Shown one piece after another: positions 1 through 8,108 of a DNA stretch of 64,000 nt. The stretch comes from Brevibacillus reuszeri. Lineage in GTDB: Bacteria; Bacillota; Bacilli; Brevibacillales; Brevibacillaceae. The DNA lies in assembly GCF_001187725.1 (NCBI RefSeq), contig NZ_LGIQ01000011.1, forward strand, positions 718,017 to 782,016, in the 5' to 3' direction. The position numbers and the translations under genes are program-made. Under the pieces are notes generated by a model. That model searched no databases and was not told the DNA's origin. It was given only the letters and a program-made list of their open reading frames with translations. Each line of letters opens with the position of its first letter. The stretch's first letter is position 1.

Positions 1-600
1 TAGTCCGGCGGCTTCGATGATACAGATCAAATATGAGGGCGGCAGATGCATTTGCAGGCTTTCTGCTTTTTGCCGAATGATTGCCTCACTTTGATGATTG
101 CCCAGCAGCAGCTCCCACAAAAACTCCTTGCGTCGCTGCTCCTCAGCCTTGCGCTTCCCTTGCCTTTGAATGAGCCGTGAGACAGCCGCTTTTGCCGCTT
201 GGCGCAAAATTTCATCATCGTCACGGGTAATGGGCCGATTTACTTCCTGTGCCCAAATGTAGCCCAGCACATCGTTTCCACGCCGAATGGCAATCGCGAC
301 CCTTTTGCCCAGACCAATCTCGTCCTTGGCGGGAATATGCACAGGGTCATCCTGCGTCAGCAGTTCCTGAAACACACCGTCCTTCCACAAACGGGTCAAG
401 ACCTTTTCCGGCACTCTGCGTCCCATAATCGTCGACCAGCGCGCCTGGTCTGTACTGTCACCATGCGAGCTGTAGGCAATCAATTTGTGGTCGGCATCCT
501 CCACGGTTATCGGATTCTGCAGCAGGTCTCCGATCACATCTGCTAACTCATCCATATCGGCATCTTGGTATTGCTGAAAATAGTTGGGCGACACTGACAA
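1..600 (-). CDS. PucR/CdaR-type transcriptional regulator, 5' part (cut by window edge)
   Basis: Reading leftward from a TTG at 598-600, an uninterrupted frame of 200 codons runs off the window edge. The TTG is preceded by GAGGTGG at about 5 nt spacing, so it decides the start. The first 200 residues contain a GAF-like sensory segment (around residues 20-145, including 'VEDADHKLIAYSSHGD' and 'VLGYIWAQE'), followed by 'RRKEFLWELLLGNHQSEAII', the usual linker to the PucR GGDEF-like and C-terminal helix-turn-helix parts, which lie outside the window. Members of this family control purine, proline or amino-acid catabolic genes in response to a small ligand. It lies just downstream of the XRE-cupin regulator on the same strand. 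The target is unknown; family assignment is fairly secure from the N-terminal region alone. Confidence 0.72.
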   Translation of the reverse strand, partial: MSVSPNYFQQYQDADMDELADVIGDLLQNPITVEDADHKLIAYSSHGDSTDQARWSTIMGRRVPEKVLTRLWKDGVFQELLTQDDPVHIPAKDEIGLGKRVAIAIRRGNDVLGYIWAQEVNRPITRDDDEILRQAAKAAVSRLIQRQGKRKAEEQRRKEFLWELLLGNHQSEAIIRQKAESLQMHLPPSYLICIIEAAGL

Positions 601-621
601 AATCCCACCTCTTTACCGCAC

Positions 622-645
622 TAGAATACATATGGTTCTATTATA
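622..645 (-). promoter_or_regulatory. -10 box and overlapping inverted repeat before the PucR-type gene
   Basis: On the minus strand a perfect TATAAT (640-645) lies about 40 nt upstream of the TTG start. An inverted repeat TAGAA/TTCTA (622-626 and 636-640) with a CATATG centre falls where the transcription start should be. The matching -35 is weak. An operator role is inferred from position only. Confidence 0.35.
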
Positions 646-667
646 CAAAAACTTTGCGTTTCATTCT

Positions 668-1210
668 TTACTTATAAGCGTTCACACAGAGAAATCGAAC
701 ACGCTCACAAGTCCGGTTCAACCAATTGTGAGGGGTTGAGGACTCCATATGGATACTATCGCCAGGATGCAAATCATGCTCCTCTTCTCCCAGAAGCAGC
801 GTGAGCACGCCCTCCAATACATAAACGAATTCTTGTCCCTTGTGCACAAACGGAACGCCTTTGTCTTCGTGCGGCAAAAGCGTCACAAGGATGGGCTCCA
901 TTCCTGGCATGGCGAGGCTCCCCGACAGATCTTCAAAAAGAAAGGGAAAGTCACTCTTTCTCAGCAAACGCTCATCTTTTCTTCTCACACTGTTTTTGAC
1001 ATGAGCAGAATCTTCCGAAAAAAAGTAGCTCGGACTAACCTCTAGCGCCTCTGATATTTTTTTCAATGATTCCAGCGTAATGGACGATTTGCCCCGTTCT
1101 ACCTGTGACAGGAAGCTGATGGATAGTTCCGTCTTTTCAGATATCTGCTTGAGCGTTTTTTTCCTCCCCATACGGAGAGCTTTTATCATTTTACCTATTG
1201 TAGTTTCCAT
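668..1210 (-). CDS. XRE-family regulator with C-terminal cupin domain
   Basis: A 180-residue protein. Residues about 5-62 form a Cro/CI-type helix-turn-helix ('TLKQISEKTELSISFLSQVE' is the HTH core). Residues about 100-178 form a single cupin barrel ('FVHKGQEFVYVLEGVLTLLL', 'LHPGDSIHMESSTPHNW'), the metal/ligand-sensing half. This is the PuuR/MerR-independent HTH-cupin class that usually regulates amino-acid, polyamine or sulfur metabolism. The start used is ATG at 1208-1210 because GAGGT lies 8 nt upstream; an ATG 5 codons earlier has no ribosome site. It is divergent from the ornithine-cyclodeaminase-family gene, with a large inverted repeat between them, so it is a plausible regulator of that gene and of itself. 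Confidence 0.85.
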   Translation of the reverse strand: METTIGKMIKALRMGRKKTLKQISEKTELSISFLSQVERGKSSITLESLKKISEALEVSPSYFFSEDSAHVKNSVRRKDERLLRKSDFPFLFEDLSGSLAMPGMEPILVTLLPHEDKGVPFVHKGQEFVYVLEGVLTLLLGEEEHDLHPGDSIHMESSTPHNWLNRTCERVRFLCVNAYK

Positions 1211-1281
1211 GTAATTATACCTCATCTGAAAAGGATTAACCCGGCTGCACCGTGCTTTCTAGCGGAATTGCGGGTTCACTT

Positions 1282-1316
1282 ATCCAGATACTAATTAGTA
1301 TAATTCTTATCTGGAT
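1282..1316. promoter_or_regulatory. Inverted repeat ATCCAGATA-N17-TATCTGGAT (candidate operator)
   Basis: Two perfect 9-bp arms (1282-1290 and 1308-1316) flank a 17-bp centre that itself contains the 10-bp palindrome ACTAATTAGT (1290-1299). It sits in the 343-bp divergent region between the XRE-cupin gene and the cyclodeaminase-family gene, about 100 bp upstream of the latter's -35. There is no T-run, so an operator is more likely than a terminator. The rest of the intergenic region holds the promoter at 1415-1443. Confidence 0.5.
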
Positions 1317-1414
1317 TAAAATTATCATACCCTTTGTTTGACAAAGGTGCAAAGCTTCGGAGGCTCTGATTTCTTTTTTCTACAAAGGAATTTCCAGGAA
1401 GAAACCTTTTCCTA

Positions 1415-1443
1415 TTGATACAAATTCCTATACATCTTATAAT
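1415..1443 (+). promoter_or_regulatory. Sigma-A promoter TTGATA-17-TATAAT
   Basis: TTGATA at 1415-1420 and TATAAT at 1438-1443 are separated by exactly 17 bp. The promoter points to the gene starting at 1554, leaving a leader of about 105 nt before it. This is one of the best vegetative promoter matches in the window. Confidence 0.7.
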
Positions 1444-1553
1444 CTTTACTATTATCACCTACAGCAAGAGTTATTTTTTTCCTCAACAATTGAAGTGCCA
1501 CTTCAAATACTACGTAACATAGCGAAGCTCTTCCTAGAAAGGATGAATCGAAC

Positions 1554-2543
1554 ATGCTTGTACTCAGCAGAGAGAACATTGAACAAATTTATTCAATGAA
1601 GCAATGCCTGGAGGATGTAGAACACGTTTTTCGTGAACATGTGCAGGGACGCGTCGTTACCCCTGTTCGAACAGCCATCGAGCATCCAAAATACGAGGCT
1701 ACCAGTTTGTTCATGCCTGCCTATCTCGAATCAGATGACTATGTGGCAGTGAAGGTCATCAGCATTTTCCCGCACAATCATGAGCACGGAATCAAGGCGC
1801 TTCAGAGTGTGATTCTGTTGACTGAAGCCAAGACCGGGCAACATGTAGCCATGATGGACGCCAGCTTGCTGACTGTTATGCGCACGGGGGCAAGCAGCGG
1901 TGTTGCAACCAAATACATGGCAAAAGAAGATGCACGTATCTGTGCTGTTCTCGGCTGCGGTGCCCAAGCGATCGGTCAGATTCAGGCTGTCATGGAGGTC
2001 CGTGCTTTAACGGAGATTTATTTGTACAATCGCACACGAGCCAAAGCCGACGAGATGAAGGAACAATTGCACACCCTCTATCCGGACTGGAAAGGTGAAA
2101 TTCACGTTGTTGAGGATGCGAATCAAGCGGTCGAAAACGCCGATATCGTGATTTGCAGTACCAAAGCAACGACGCCACTTTTTGACGGAAATCGCTTGAA
2201 GCCAGGTGCTCATATTAATGCGATTGGCGCATTCCTCCCTCATATGCAGGAGGTTGATCTGACTACCCTGCAGCGCAGTGCAAAAGTTGTTGTGGACACA
2301 CTGGAGGGCGCAGAACACGAGGCTGGTGATTTGTTGATCCCGATCAGTCGCGGTGAGTGGAGCTTGAATCAGCTGCACGCCGAGCTGGGAGAAATACTCG
2401 TCGGTAGCAAAACAGGACGCGAGCATGCAGAAGAAATTACTCTCTATAAATCGGTTGGTATCGCCTATCTGGATACCGCGGTAGCCAAGACCGTCTATGA
2501 ACGTTCCAAAGCCGCAGGTCTGGGAACCGAGATTCGTTTGTAA
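1554..2543 (+). CDS. Ornithine cyclodeaminase / mu-crystallin family dehydrogenase
   Basis: A 329-residue protein of the family's usual length (about 320-350). It carries the substrate-side 'LQSVILLTEAKTG' and 'ASLLTVMRTGASSGVATKYM' segments, then a Rossmann nucleotide-binding motif 'VLGCGAQAIGQ' near residue 131 and 'LYNRTRAKAD' after it. Family members deaminate ornithine to proline, or act as alanine, ketimine or lysine-type dehydrogenases using NAD(P). Sequence reading alone cannot choose among these. AAAGGATG precedes the ATG. It has its own sigma-A promoter and is divergent from an HTH-cupin regulator, which suggests amino-acid-responsive control. Confidence 0.85.
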   Translation: MLVLSRENIEQIYSMKQCLEDVEHVFREHVQGRVVTPVRTAIEHPKYEATSLFMPAYLESDDYVAVKVISIFPHNHEHGIKALQSVILLTEAKTGQHVAMMDASLLTVMRTGASSGVATKYMAKEDARICAVLGCGAQAIGQIQAVMEVRALTEIYLYNRTRAKADEMKEQLHTLYPDWKGEIHVVEDANQAVENADIVICSTKATTPLFDGNRLKPGAHINAIGAFLPHMQEVDLTTLQRSAKVVVDTLEGAEHEAGDLLIPISRGEWSLNQLHAELGEILVGSKTGREHAEEITLYKSVGIAYLDTAVAKTVYERSKAAGLGTEIRL

Positions 2544-2595
2544 AATGAACTAGGAAGCCGCCATTCCACTAGGGAGCTGGCGGCTTTTCGTATGA

Positions 2596-2949
2596 CTACA
2601 CCAGACGCGAAACCGCATCTAATATTTGTTCCTTCTGAAATGGCTTGATGACGAAGTCACTCGCTCCCGTTTGCATCGCTTCCAGTACTTTTTGCCTGTG
2701 CCCGATCGCAGAGAGAATCAGCACCTTGGCTTCCTCATCGTAATTTAATATTTCTCGCATCGCCTCAATCCCATGCATGACGGGCATGGTGATATCCATT
2801 GTTACAATGTCAGGCTTGAGTCGTTTGTACTGTTCTATCGCTTCTAATCCATTGCTTGCCTCTCCACAGATTTCATGTTGCCCAGACAGCATGTCGGTCA
2901 ACATTCGTCTCGTAAAGGCAGCGTCATCTACAATTAGCAATCGGGCCAC
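2596..2949 (-). CDS. Stand-alone CheY-like response regulator receiver
   Basis: A 117-residue single receiver domain with no output domain. The acidic pair is D8-D9, the phospho-acceptor is D52 ('VTMDITMP'), the switch Ser is in 'LILSAIG' near residue 80, and the invariant Lys is in 'FVIKPF' near 102. The start is GTG at 2947-2949, preceded by GAGGGG. It resembles CheY of flagellar signalling but is not beside che genes. It lies head-to-head with a ligand-binding protein/histidine kinase pair that has no response regulator of its own, so it could serve that kinase (inference). Confidence 0.88.
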   Translation of the reverse strand: MARLLIVDDAAFTRRMLTDMLSGQHEICGEASNGLEAIEQYKRLKPDIVTMDITMPVMHGIEAMREILNYDEEAKVLILSAIGHRQKVLEAMQTGASDFVIKPFQKEQILDAVSRLV

Positions 2950-3053
2950 GGTGTCCTATCCCCTCGCATCAGTCTCGCTCGCTTCTACTACCTACTTTTG
3001 CAGAAATTCATGAGCTTGTCCACGAGAGAAAATGACTTCTTTTGTCGAACGAT

Positions 3054-3242
3054 TTACGAAATAAACCCAATTTTCTCGGTTGACGAAGAGCCTTCACCCT
3101 CCGAAACTGTCGTACTACCCTGTGAAGCCTGTGGACTCTCCGGTTTCGGATGAGGGGTTGTTTCTCCGATCTCTGGCAATTCCACTTGTCTCACTTCATC
3201 CGGAATTTGAGGCTGCTGTATTTCGATCCAGTCTTTTTCCAC
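3054..3242 (-). CDS. Small acidic Pro/Glu/Ser-rich protein, possibly frameshifted
   Basis: A GTG-started frame of 62 codons; AAGGGAG lies 9 nt before the GTG. The product is rich in E, P and S with no recognised domain. Directly after it, in another frame, 2992-3093 reads 'LFVNRENWVYFVNRSTKEV' and continues to '...HEFLQK' plus stop, which looks like the folded end of a protein but has no start codon of its own. A single frameshift near 3090 would join the two into a protein of about 83 residues. It lies upstream of the CheY-like gene on the same strand. Function unknown. Confidence 0.35.
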   Translation of the reverse strand: MEKDWIEIQQPQIPDEVRQVELPEIGETTPHPKPESPQASQGSTTVSEGEGSSSTEKIGFIS

Positions 3243-3447
3243 GTTGGTTGGCTCCCTTCTTTTCCCTGTCAGGACGTATTTTCCTCTTTATCCTGTCCTG
3301 TCTGTCCCATTCCATGCACACCCGCCAATGTTCTGTCATTCACTCTTTTTCCCAGCAGGGGAATTTCCGATATAATAGAAATGTTTCTTTTTGTCGATAT
3401 TACACGTATTTCTTATATGCACCTATTTTCCGTTGGAGGATTCACCC

Positions 3448-4455
3448 ATGCCTAAGCTACAACTATTCCCTGTCTTGTTTGCCGGTTTAGTCGTCGGGCT
3501 GCTTTTGCTTATTACCAGTCAGTTTATTACCAGCATGAAGCATATTCGGGATCTAAACGAACGAGGGACTACGCCGGAAAAATTGCGTGTTGCCCTGCTT
3601 CTCGAGGGTCCCAGCTACGATCAGGGCTGGAATAGCAGTGCGATGGAAAGTATCACTGAAATGCAAAAACGATTCGGCTTCTCTCTGGAAATCTCCAGTC
3701 ACATCAAACCCGATCAGATTACGGCAGTCGCTGAAAAGTTCGCAGCCAACGATTACGATCTGATTCTCGGTCACGGTGTCATTTTTTCAGAGCCGTTTTC
3801 TTCGGTCGCTCTCAAATATCCACATTCGCACTTCGTTTCCTTTAATGGCACAGCTCCTCATAAAAACCAGACAACGATTCGCTACGATATGAAACCAGCC
3901 GGATATCTCGTCGGCATGCTGGCAGCCAAAATGTCCAAAGCGAACAAGGTGGGCTACATACTCGTGGATAAACCCCCGGAGATGGCTCAGGAAAAAGGCT
4001 TTCGTGAAGGTGTCAAAAAAGCATCTCCAAAAACAAACGTCGTTGTAAAGAGCGTCCCTGATTTTAACGACAATGCGAACGCGATTCAGGCTACACAGCA
4101 AATGATTGCCCAGGGAGTCGATGTCATTTACACCACGGGTGACAGCTTTAATCTGGATGTGATTACCGAAGCGCAGCGTGCCAAAGTGTACACGATCGGA
4201 TATATAGCCGATCAGCGGTATATCGCACCGGATTACGTGCTCACATCCTTGATCCAGGATGTCCGCCAATGCTATCGCATCATAATGGAACAGTATATGG
4301 AAAACAAGCTCCCGAGCGGAGAAGTCATTTACGGGCTTGCGGAGGGAGTCAACCGTCTGAGTCCATTCGGTCCCATGGTACCTGAAAATGTTCAGGAAGA
4401 AATTACACGTGAGGTAAAACGGCTTACACAGCCTCACACTTCATTTGGAGGATAA
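3448..4455 (+). CDS. Membrane-anchored BMP/Med-type periplasmic-binding-fold protein
   Basis: A 335-residue protein with an N-terminal transmembrane anchor (about residues 8-30) and an extracytoplasmic BMP (PnrA/Med) fold: 'LRVALLLEGPSYDQGWNSSA' starts the domain and 'DYDLILGHGVIFSEPF', 'AGYLVGMLAAKMSKANKVGY' and 'GVDVIYTTGD' are typical. BMP proteins bind nucleosides or act as sensory partners; Bacillus Med belongs here. The ATG at 3448 is chosen because GGAGG lies 8 nt upstream; a longer frame from 3391 has no ribosome site. Its stop is 5 nt before the histidine kinase start, and the kinase's GGAGG lies inside this gene's last codons, so the two are translated together. It probably presents a ligand to the kinase. 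Confidence 0.82.
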   Translation: MPKLQLFPVLFAGLVVGLLLLITSQFITSMKHIRDLNERGTTPEKLRVALLLEGPSYDQGWNSSAMESITEMQKRFGFSLEISSHIKPDQITAVAEKFAANDYDLILGHGVIFSEPFSSVALKYPHSHFVSFNGTAPHKNQTTIRYDMKPAGYLVGMLAAKMSKANKVGYILVDKPPEMAQEKGFREGVKKASPKTNVVVKSVPDFNDNANAIQATQQMIAQGVDVIYTTGDSFNLDVITEAQRAKVYTIGYIADQRYIAPDYVLTSLIQDVRQCYRIIMEQYMENKLPSGEVIYGLAEGVNRLSPFGPMVPENVQEEITREVKRLTQPHTSFGG

Positions 4456-4460
4456 TTGGC

Positions 4461-6281
4461 ATGTCCGTGTTTAGCAATCTGGGATTCCAGAAGAAAATGA
4501 TGCTTAGCTACCTCGTCATGATGCTTTTAATCGGCTGTATTACTACCTTGTTCAGCTATCAGATGACAAAAGTCACTTCTGATGAAATGCATCTCACCCA
4601 AAAGGTGTTGCCGCAGACAAGCGCTCTTTTGGAGGTAAAGAATCAGATCTACACCAAGACATACGCCTTGAAGACGTATACGCTGACTCGCGACCAGTCC
4701 TATCTCGACCAGTATTATACGAATCTCATTGATAGCTCTCGCTTTGCTTCCGTTGAACAAACGAAAGAAAACAGTGAATTGTTCTCCATTATTGAGTCCA
4801 TCTCCAAGCTGGACTTTATATTCTTAAACAAAATCAATCCGCTTTTACAAGCAAATAATGTCCCGGCCGTCAGCTATGTGTTAACCCATGAGGTACAGCC
4901 GTTGATGGATCAGCTGGAGCGCGACCTCTCCTTTTCACTCAATCAGCTCGAATACAAAACGAACAAGGAATTTCAACGCACCAATGACAGCATCGAGGTC
5001 TCTCTCATTTTGACCTACTCGGTATCCGTGGCTTCGATACTGTTTGGCTTGTTCTGCACGTTTTATTTTCGCAAGGAGCTGCTGCGCCCTATTGAATCGC
5101 TCATGCAGCAAGCGCGTGTGGTCTCCAAAGGTACATTTGGACAGCAAATCGTCTACAACAATCAGGATGAGTTTTCGGAGCTGGCACAGGAGTTCAACAA
5201 AATGTCCACCAGTATCGCCAGTCTGTTTGCACAGGACGAGGAGCAGCGTCACATTTTGACAGAAGAGAGAAACGTACGTGAGCAAATTTTAAACTCGCTT
5301 CCCATCGGTATCATTACGCGTCCCTATGCTTCTGGTGACTTTAACGTCAATCAGTTTGCCAAGCATCTCGTCAAGCTCGACAACGATGGTTATCCGGTAA
5401 CGAAGGATTCGTTCGAGGCTGCATCCGGGACTGAAAATGCACCATGGTTTGTAAATCGCAAAATGACGCTGTTTAAACAGGATGATACCCCGTTCATCGC
5501 CTTGGTTTCGTACATTCCACTGCACAATCATCAGCACGGACAGGAAACCGGATGGATGGTCGTCTTTTTGGATATTACAGAGCAAGAGCAGCTCCAGGAA
5601 TATTTGAATCAATCCGAAAAACTGGCGCTGGTCGGACAACTCGCCGCTGGTGCTGCTCACGAGATTCGCAATCCACTGACGGTCATCTACGGCTTTATCC
5701 AGCTGCTTGAGCAGCGCTTGTCTACGGAGGAGCGCGACCTTCACTACTTGCCACTGATTTTGCAGGAGATCGAGAGGGTCAATCGTATCGTCACAGAGCT
5801 GTTGATGCTGTCCAAGCCTTCGCAGCCAGACTATCGGGAAGTGACACTCACCAGCGTTGTTCATTCCATCCTGCCATTGATGAATGCCGAAGCAATGCTC
5901 CATGGAATTGAAATCGTGGATGGCTGCGATCCAGACATTCGGATTCATGTCGATGTAGAGCAATTAAAGCAAATCCTGCTCAATTTGATGAAAAACAGTA
6001 TTGAGTCCATGAAAGAAGGCGGCATTCTTGTCATCGAAAGCCACCTGGACGAAAAAGCTGTGCATATTCATGTTCGGGATACAGGCGAAGGAATTTCACC
6101 TGAGTATCTCGTCCGGATTTTTGACCCCTTTTTCTCCTTGAAAGAGGACGGCACAGGGCTTGGGTTGCCGATCTCCCGCCGCATGGTGGAAAACCATGGC
6201 GGAGAGATGAAGGTAAACAGCAAGGTAGGAAAAGGAACAGAAATCATTATTTCACTGCCGATCAAACCGAACGATGATTAA
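4461..6281 (+). CDS. Sensor histidine kinase (TM-extracellular-TM-HAMP-PAS-HisKA-HATPase)
   Basis: A 606-residue membrane kinase. TM1 is about 13-33, a helical extracytoplasmic domain about 34-178, TM2 about 180-202, HAMP about 203-256, a PAS-like domain about 270-380, HisKA with H400 in 'AAHEIRNPLTVIYGF', and the ATPase with N box 'LNLMKNSIESM' (about 507), 'DTGEGI' (about 540) and 'GTGLGL' (about 564). This is the KinA/AtoS-like Bacillus kinase style. GGAGG is 9 nt before the ATG. It is coupled to the BMP-type protein upstream. No response regulator follows; the nearest is the CheY-like gene on the other strand at 2596-2949. Confidence 0.9.
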   Translation: MSVFSNLGFQKKMMLSYLVMMLLIGCITTLFSYQMTKVTSDEMHLTQKVLPQTSALLEVKNQIYTKTYALKTYTLTRDQSYLDQYYTNLIDSSRFASVEQTKENSELFSIIESISKLDFIFLNKINPLLQANNVPAVSYVLTHEVQPLMDQLERDLSFSLNQLEYKTNKEFQRTNDSIEVSLILTYSVSVASILFGLFCTFYFRKELLRPIESLMQQARVVSKGTFGQQIVYNNQDEFSELAQEFNKMSTSIASLFAQDEEQRHILTEERNVREQILNSLPIGIITRPYASGDFNVNQFAKHLVKLDNDGYPVTKDSFEAASGTENAPWFVNRKMTLFKQDDTPFIALVSYIPLHNHQHGQETGWMVVFLDITEQEQLQEYLNQSEKLALVGQLAAGAAHEIRNPLTVIYGFIQLLEQRLSTEERDLHYLPLILQEIERVNRIVTELLMLSKPSQPDYREVTLTSVVHSILPLMNAEAMLHGIEIVDGCDPDIRIHVDVEQLKQILLNLMKNSIESMKEGGILVIESHLDEKAVHIHVRDTGEGISPEYLVRIFDPFFSLKEDGTGLGLPISRRMVENHGGEMKVNSKVGKGTEIIISLPIKPNDD

Positions 6282-7096
6282 TGGCTGGCCATAGGTGCTG
6301 TCTGACTATCCAGCCATGCGAACATATTTCGTGTATAGATTTCGATATCTTCTCCCTTGAACAAGTGGCTGGCGCCTTCTGCCAGCCATATTTCATGCGG
6401 CTTTCCAGCTTGCTTCAGGGCACGCTCCAGTCTGTAGGCGTGCTCGATCCCTACATTCTCATCGGCTGTTCCGTGAATGATTAAGACGGGACAAGTAATC
6501 TCATCAACACGCAGCAACGGGGTACGATAGCGGTACCCTTCCTCCTGCTTGCGGGGATGACCGATGAGCCTGCGCAGCATCCGTCTCAAATCGACCCGTT
6601 CCTCGTACGTTAAAAACATGTCGCTGACCCCTGCCCAGACAACAGCTGACAGCAATCCTTCACACTCCATAGCTGCAAACAAAGCCATCACTCCCCCACG
6701 GGAAAAGCCGTACACACTGATTCGCTGTCTGTCGACTCCTTTGACCTCTCGCAGTGCTGCATAGGCGGCAAATACATCGTGACGATCCTCACCGCCAAAT
6801 TCGTCGCGTCCTTCTCCCCCTTCATTGCCACGATAATGAGGCGCAAGAATGACATAGCCAAAAGTGGCCATCTGACTGATCCGCTCCGGTCTCACCTGGC
6901 CTACGCTCTTGATTCCTCCCCGGCAATACAACAGCGCAGGCAACGAGGCTCCCTCCTGCATGAAGACTTCCGGAACTGCCAGTGCAGCGTAAACAAGCAA
7001 GCCCTGACTATAGTAGCTGACGGTATATAAGCGAACCCCTGGTATAATCGATTCCTCTGGGGTAACCGCGACGAATGGAGAAAGATCCAGCTGCAT
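6278..7096 (-). CDS. Alpha/beta hydrolase, prolyl-oligopeptidase-like
   Basis: A 272-residue cytosolic hydrolase. The nucleophile motif is 'GFSRGG' with S132. The acid is in 'HGTADENV' and the histidine in 'EGASHLF' near the C-terminus; 'YCRGGIKSVG' and 'HYRGNEGG' give the oxyanion region. It resembles the S9 peptidase/dipeptidyl esterase group; substrate not predictable. ATG at 7094-7096 is used because AGGGGAG lies 10 nt upstream. It starts 4 nt after the stop of the LysR gene on the same strand, so the two form an operon. Its last codons overlap the end of the convergent histidine kinase by 4 nt. Confidence 0.82.
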   Translation of the reverse strand: MQLDLSPFVAVTPEESIIPGVRLYTVSYYSQGLLVYAALAVPEVFMQEGASLPALLYCRGGIKSVGQVRPERISQMATFGYVILAPHYRGNEGGEGRDEFGGEDRHDVFAAYAALREVKGVDRQRISVYGFSRGGVMALFAAMECEGLLSAVVWAGVSDMFLTYEERVDLRRMLRRLIGHPRKQEEGYRYRTPLLRVDEITCPVLIIHGTADENVGIEHAYRLERALKQAGKPHEIWLAEGASHLFKGEDIEIYTRNMFAWLDSQTAPMASH

Positions 7097-7100
7097 GGTA

Positions 7101-7994
7101 TTAGAACTCCCCTCTTTCATGACTGCTTCTGGCAATGCTTTGCACAAGTGATTCCATCGAAGAAGACAGCCATTTCTTTTTGTGATAGATCAATTGAACG
7201 AAAAACGGCGGCTTGTCTGAATGAAAAGGCACGATTGTCAGCGAGCCATCTTTTCGCTCCCTCTCCACTGCCATCGCCGGCAACAGAGCCACCCCCATGC
7301 CACACCACACGCACTGCTTGACTGCTTCGGGATTGCTGAATTGGCAAGCAATCCGCTGGGGAATCCCTGCTTCGCCTAGCGCTTCCAGCAGCATTCCACG
7401 GTACGTACAGCCCTCCTCTGTCAGCACTAATGCTTCCCCTGCCAGATCCGCGATCGTAATCCTAGCAGATGCAGCAAGACGATGCTCATGCGGCATGATG
7501 ACAACGAGCTCCTCCTGACGCACGGCATGCGTCACAAGCTCCGCATCTGTATTTTGTCGATCAAAAATCAAGCCAATGTCTAAATATCCATCCTTGATCT
7601 GCCTGACCAATTCACCTTCACTCGCTGTATGCAAAAGCAACTCGATATCCGGGAACTTTTTTCGAAAGTCTTGTAAATACGGTGGCAAAAAGAACGCCGC
7701 CAGCGTGTCGATCGTTCCAATTCGAATCGGACCATGTGTATGACTGCTGACCACCTCTTTAGATTCCCCATAAAGACGTGTCAGCTCTCGTGCATACGGA
7801 AGCAATGTCCCGCCAGCCTGAGTCAATCGCAGCCCTCGTCCATATCGTTCAAAAAGCGGCGCCCCATACGACTGCTCCAGCTTTTGCATTTGCGCGGTAA
7901 CCGTTGGCTGTGCATAACCGAGCTGCTCTGCTGCACGGGTAAAGCTGCCCCATCTGGCTACTTCACAAAAGGTATGTAAATAAAGAAGCTCCAT
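7101..7994 (-). CDS. LysR-family transcriptional regulator
   Basis: A 297-residue regulator. The winged HTH is at residues 1-60 ('WGSFTRAAEQLGYAQPTVTA') and the effector-binding periplasmic-binding fold about 90-290 ('IRIGTIDTLAAFFLPPYL', 'LDIGLIFDRQ'). TAGGAGG lies before the ATG. It is divergent from the rhodanese gene at 8109, and the 114-bp region between them contains a TTATC-N10-GATAA inverted repeat. It is followed closely by the hydrolase gene. It probably controls the rhodanese and its own operon. Confidence 0.9.
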   Translation of the reverse strand: MELLYLHTFCEVARWGSFTRAAEQLGYAQPTVTAQMQKLEQSYGAPLFERYGRGLRLTQAGGTLLPYARELTRLYGESKEVVSSHTHGPIRIGTIDTLAAFFLPPYLQDFRKKFPDIELLLHTASEGELVRQIKDGYLDIGLIFDRQNTDAELVTHAVRQEELVVIMPHEHRLAASARITIADLAGEALVLTEEGCTYRGMLLEALGEAGIPQRIACQFSNPEAVKQCVWCGMGVALLPAMAVERERKDGSLTIVPFHSDKPPFFVQLIYHKKKWLSSSMESLVQSIARSSHERGEF

Positions 7995-8030
7995 TCAGCC
8001 GGTTCCTCCTATAGAAATGAATGATGCTAC

Positions 8031-8050
8031 TTATCAAATAGTATAGATAA
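8031..8050. promoter_or_regulatory. TTATC-N10-GATAA inverted repeat (candidate LysR site)
   Basis: Perfect 5-bp arms at 8031-8035 and 8046-8050 lie midway between divergent LysR and rhodanese genes, the classical place for a LysR-type recognition site. Short arms make chance occurrence possible. Confidence 0.4.
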
Positions 8051-8108
8051 CTGTGATGATAAATACCATGCTATGCTAACCCCATCAAACAAATGAGGAG
8101 GATGCTTC

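Noticed and set aside
749..1045. Plus-strand frame opposite the XRE-cupin gene
   Set aside because: Antisense shadow of a well-supported gene with no start signals.
3348..3376. TATAAT at 3371-3376 as promoter of the BMP/kinase pair
   Set aside because: The -10 is good but the -35 position (TTTCCC) is poor, so it was not listed as a promoter.
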